From IMG/VR virus record IMGVR_UViG_3300021599_000076, positions 1 through 38,129 of that record: DNA of 38,129 bases; one strand, 5' to 3'. Shown one piece after another: positions 37,133-38,129 of this stretch (position 1 is the first letter of the stretch; every line of letters begins with the position of its first letter). The position numbers and the translations under genes were made by a program. The notes below the pieces were generated by a model that worked only from the letters and a program-made list of their open reading frames with translations, was not told the origin of the DNA and made no database searches. The stretch is from a virus.

Positions 37133-37764
37133 GCCATCCTGATCAAGCATTTTCAGATAAGACATACTCACAATTTGGTGAGGACTTGATACTACTGAAT
37201 GTATTTGCTAAGTTGGGTATTGAAAGAGGTAGATACTTTGATGTAGGAGCACACCATCCACACAACATCAGCAACACTGCGCTACTATATGAGCGTGGCT
37301 GGCGTGGTGTTTGCATTGAAGCTAATCCTAATCATATAAAAGCATTTGAGGAGGCTAGGCCAGAGGATAATATCCTTAATGTTGGTGTGGGTACTATCAC
37401 TGGTGAGATGACTTTCTACATGATTGATCAGTATTCAGGAAGGAACAGCTTTGATAGGTCAGTGGTTGAGAGGTTTGTAGCAGAGCACCCAGAGTTTAAG
37501 ATCACTGAGCAAAAGTTAGTGCCTGTTGTATCTCTTGAGTCTCTCTTCATACACTTTGGGACACCAGACTTTCTATCAATTGACATTGAGGGATTAGACT
37601 ACGATGTGTTAGCACACTCACTTGTATGGCGCAAGCCAAAGGTTGTTTGTGTAGAGAACCACGGCAAAGAAAGGATGTTCGATGACTTGCTAAAACGCCT
37701 AGGATATGATAAAATATTTAACACAGTAGCTAATGGAATCTACATCTATGAGGATCGCTCTTGA
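37129..37764 (+). CDS. FkbM-type SAM-dependent methyltransferase
   Basis: A 211-residue methyltransferase. SAM-binding motif I is Y-F-D-V-G-A-H-H-P-H-N (36-46), motif II G-V-C-I-E-A-N-P (about 61-68), and the later block is F-L-S-I-D-I-E-G-L-D. The starting S-Q-F-G-E-D and the G-A-x-x-P pattern are those of the FkbM family, which methylates hydroxyl groups of sugars and polyketides. Why it stands between helicase and polymerase is unclear: it could modify a host surface sugar, a nucleotide or the phage's own glycan. It overlaps the genes on both sides (4 nt and 17 nt). Confidence 0.9.
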   Translation: MSHPDQAFSDKTYSQFGEDLILLNVFAKLGIERGRYFDVGAHHPHNISNTALLYERGWRGVCIEANPNHIKAFEEARPEDNILNVGVGTITGEMTFYMIDQYSGRNSFDRSVVERFVAEHPEFKITEQKLVPVVSLESLFIHFGTPDFLSIDIEGLDYDVLAHSLVWRKPKVVCVENHGKERMFDDLLKRLGYDKIFNTVANGIYIYEDRS

Positions 37765-38129
37765 CATTGAAACAAACAAAGCACACAACATTATTTGGTG
37801 CTGCTGCACATACGATTTAGACACAAAGGAAGTTAAGTCATGGACGGAAGCAGGAAACTTCAGAGAGTTTATCAAGAAAGCAACATTGATAGTGGGACAC
37901 AACGGGATCAGCTTCGACTTTCCGATATTGAACAAACACTGGAAGACCTCGATAACAATGTCCCAGGTGCGGGATACACTGGTTATGTCAAGACTATCAA
38001 ATCCGACAAGAGACAAGGGGCACAGCCTTGGGAGCCTAGCAAGTCTAGTAGGAAGAACCAAGAAGGAGTACGAAGATTTCGATGGAGGCTTAACTCCAGA
38101 AATGGTTGAGTACTGTAAGGAAGATGTTA
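37748..38129 (+). CDS. DNA polymerase, family A (N-terminal 3'-5' exonuclease part)
   Basis: This is the start of the replicative DNA polymerase. The gene runs through the window end and continues at position 1, giving a protein of 546 residues. The ATG at 37748 overlaps the end of the FkbM gene by 17 nt. The exonuclease motifs of the DEDDy proofreading family are visible: D6-I-E8 in LALDIET-like context, GHNGISFDFP with D57, and Y122-C-K-E-D126, whose codons lie at 73-87 in the left copy. T7 DNA polymerase shows the same order. The next neighbours upstream are primase-helicase and methyltransferase, so the replication genes are co-transcribed. The family assignment is secure; only the split across the window ends is artificial. 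Confidence 0.95.
   Translation, partial: MRIALDIETNKAHNIIWCCCTYDLDTKEVKSWTEAGNFREFIKKATLIVGHNGISFDFPILNKHWKTSITMSQVRDTLVMSRLSNPTRDKGHSLGSLASLVGRTKKEYEDFDGGLTPEMVEYCKEDV
38039..38129. repeat. Right copy of the terminal direct repeat
   Basis: Exact second copy of positions 1-91. Superimposing the two copies gives a 38,038-bp circle and restores one continuous DNA polymerase gene. The length is typical of an assembler overlap; a true short terminal repeat at a packaging end is possible but less likely, because it falls inside an essential gene. Confidence 0.95.

Overview
The window is one complete, circularly closed genome of a short-tailed (podovirus-like) phage. The first 91 bases recur exactly at the end (1-91 = 38039-38129), and a DNA polymerase gene that starts at 37748 reads in frame across that junction into position 1. 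The unit genome is therefore 38,038 bp. A terminase, portal, adaptor, nozzle and internal virion proteins together with T7-type replication proteins indicate a tailed phage with a short tail. I see no phage RNA polymerase, integrase, repressor or tRNA gene. Several near-perfect sigma70 promoters suggest that host RNA polymerase, probably proteobacterial, transcribes the genome. Overall it resembles uncultured aquatic podoviruses; this placement is from family recognition, not a search.

Layout. (1) From 31.5 kb through the junction to 8.0 kb, on the + strand, lie the early and replication genes. First come small host-interaction-type genes (a Gp88-like Cys-rich protein, a papain-like fold candidate, Zn-ribbon minis, coiled-coil and one-helix membrane proteins). 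Then come primase-helicase, an FkbM methyltransferase, family A DNA polymerase, a probable ssDNA-binding protein, 5'-3' exonuclease, a PD-(D/E)XK endonuclease candidate, a metallophosphatase, a DUF3310 protein, a GT-B glycosyltransferase-like protein and a class II (B12-dependent) ribonucleotide reductase. (2) From 30.8 kb down to 8.0 kb, on the - strand, lies the late region: TerS, TerL, an HExxH zincin-like protein, portal, FmdB-like Zn ribbon, a fused scaffold-major capsid protein, a collagen-like protein and tail fibre proteins. It continues with a fibre chaperone-like protein, a 2OG-Fe(II) oxygenase, a small holin candidate, virion minis, adaptor, nozzle, a collar-type tip protein, internal virion proteins, a 3TM holin and a GH24 endolysin. 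(3) The single large intergenic region (30789-31501) separates the two divergent arms and carries the main control elements.

How the genes work together: most neighbours overlap by 1-8 nt (ATGA, TAATG, TTGA, GTGA), so expression is strongly translationally coupled from few promoters. Sigma70 promoter candidates sit at 1525 (+), 35296 (+), 30992 (-), 26166 (-) and 15906 (-, inside the nozzle gene). One strong terminator follows the capsid gene.

The most unusual points are: (a) a full-consensus sigma54 promoter with an adjacent NtrC-type dyad in front of the early arm, which would tie phage gene expression to host nitrogen status; (b) an in-frame scaffold-major capsid fusion; (c) a 2OG-Fe(II) oxygenase of the prolyl-hydroxylase type in the same operon as a 63-triplet Gly-Pro-Thr-rich collagen-like protein, with a glycosyltransferase-like gene elsewhere in the genome; and (d) split or overlapping-frame forms of a tail fibre and of a large internal virion protein.
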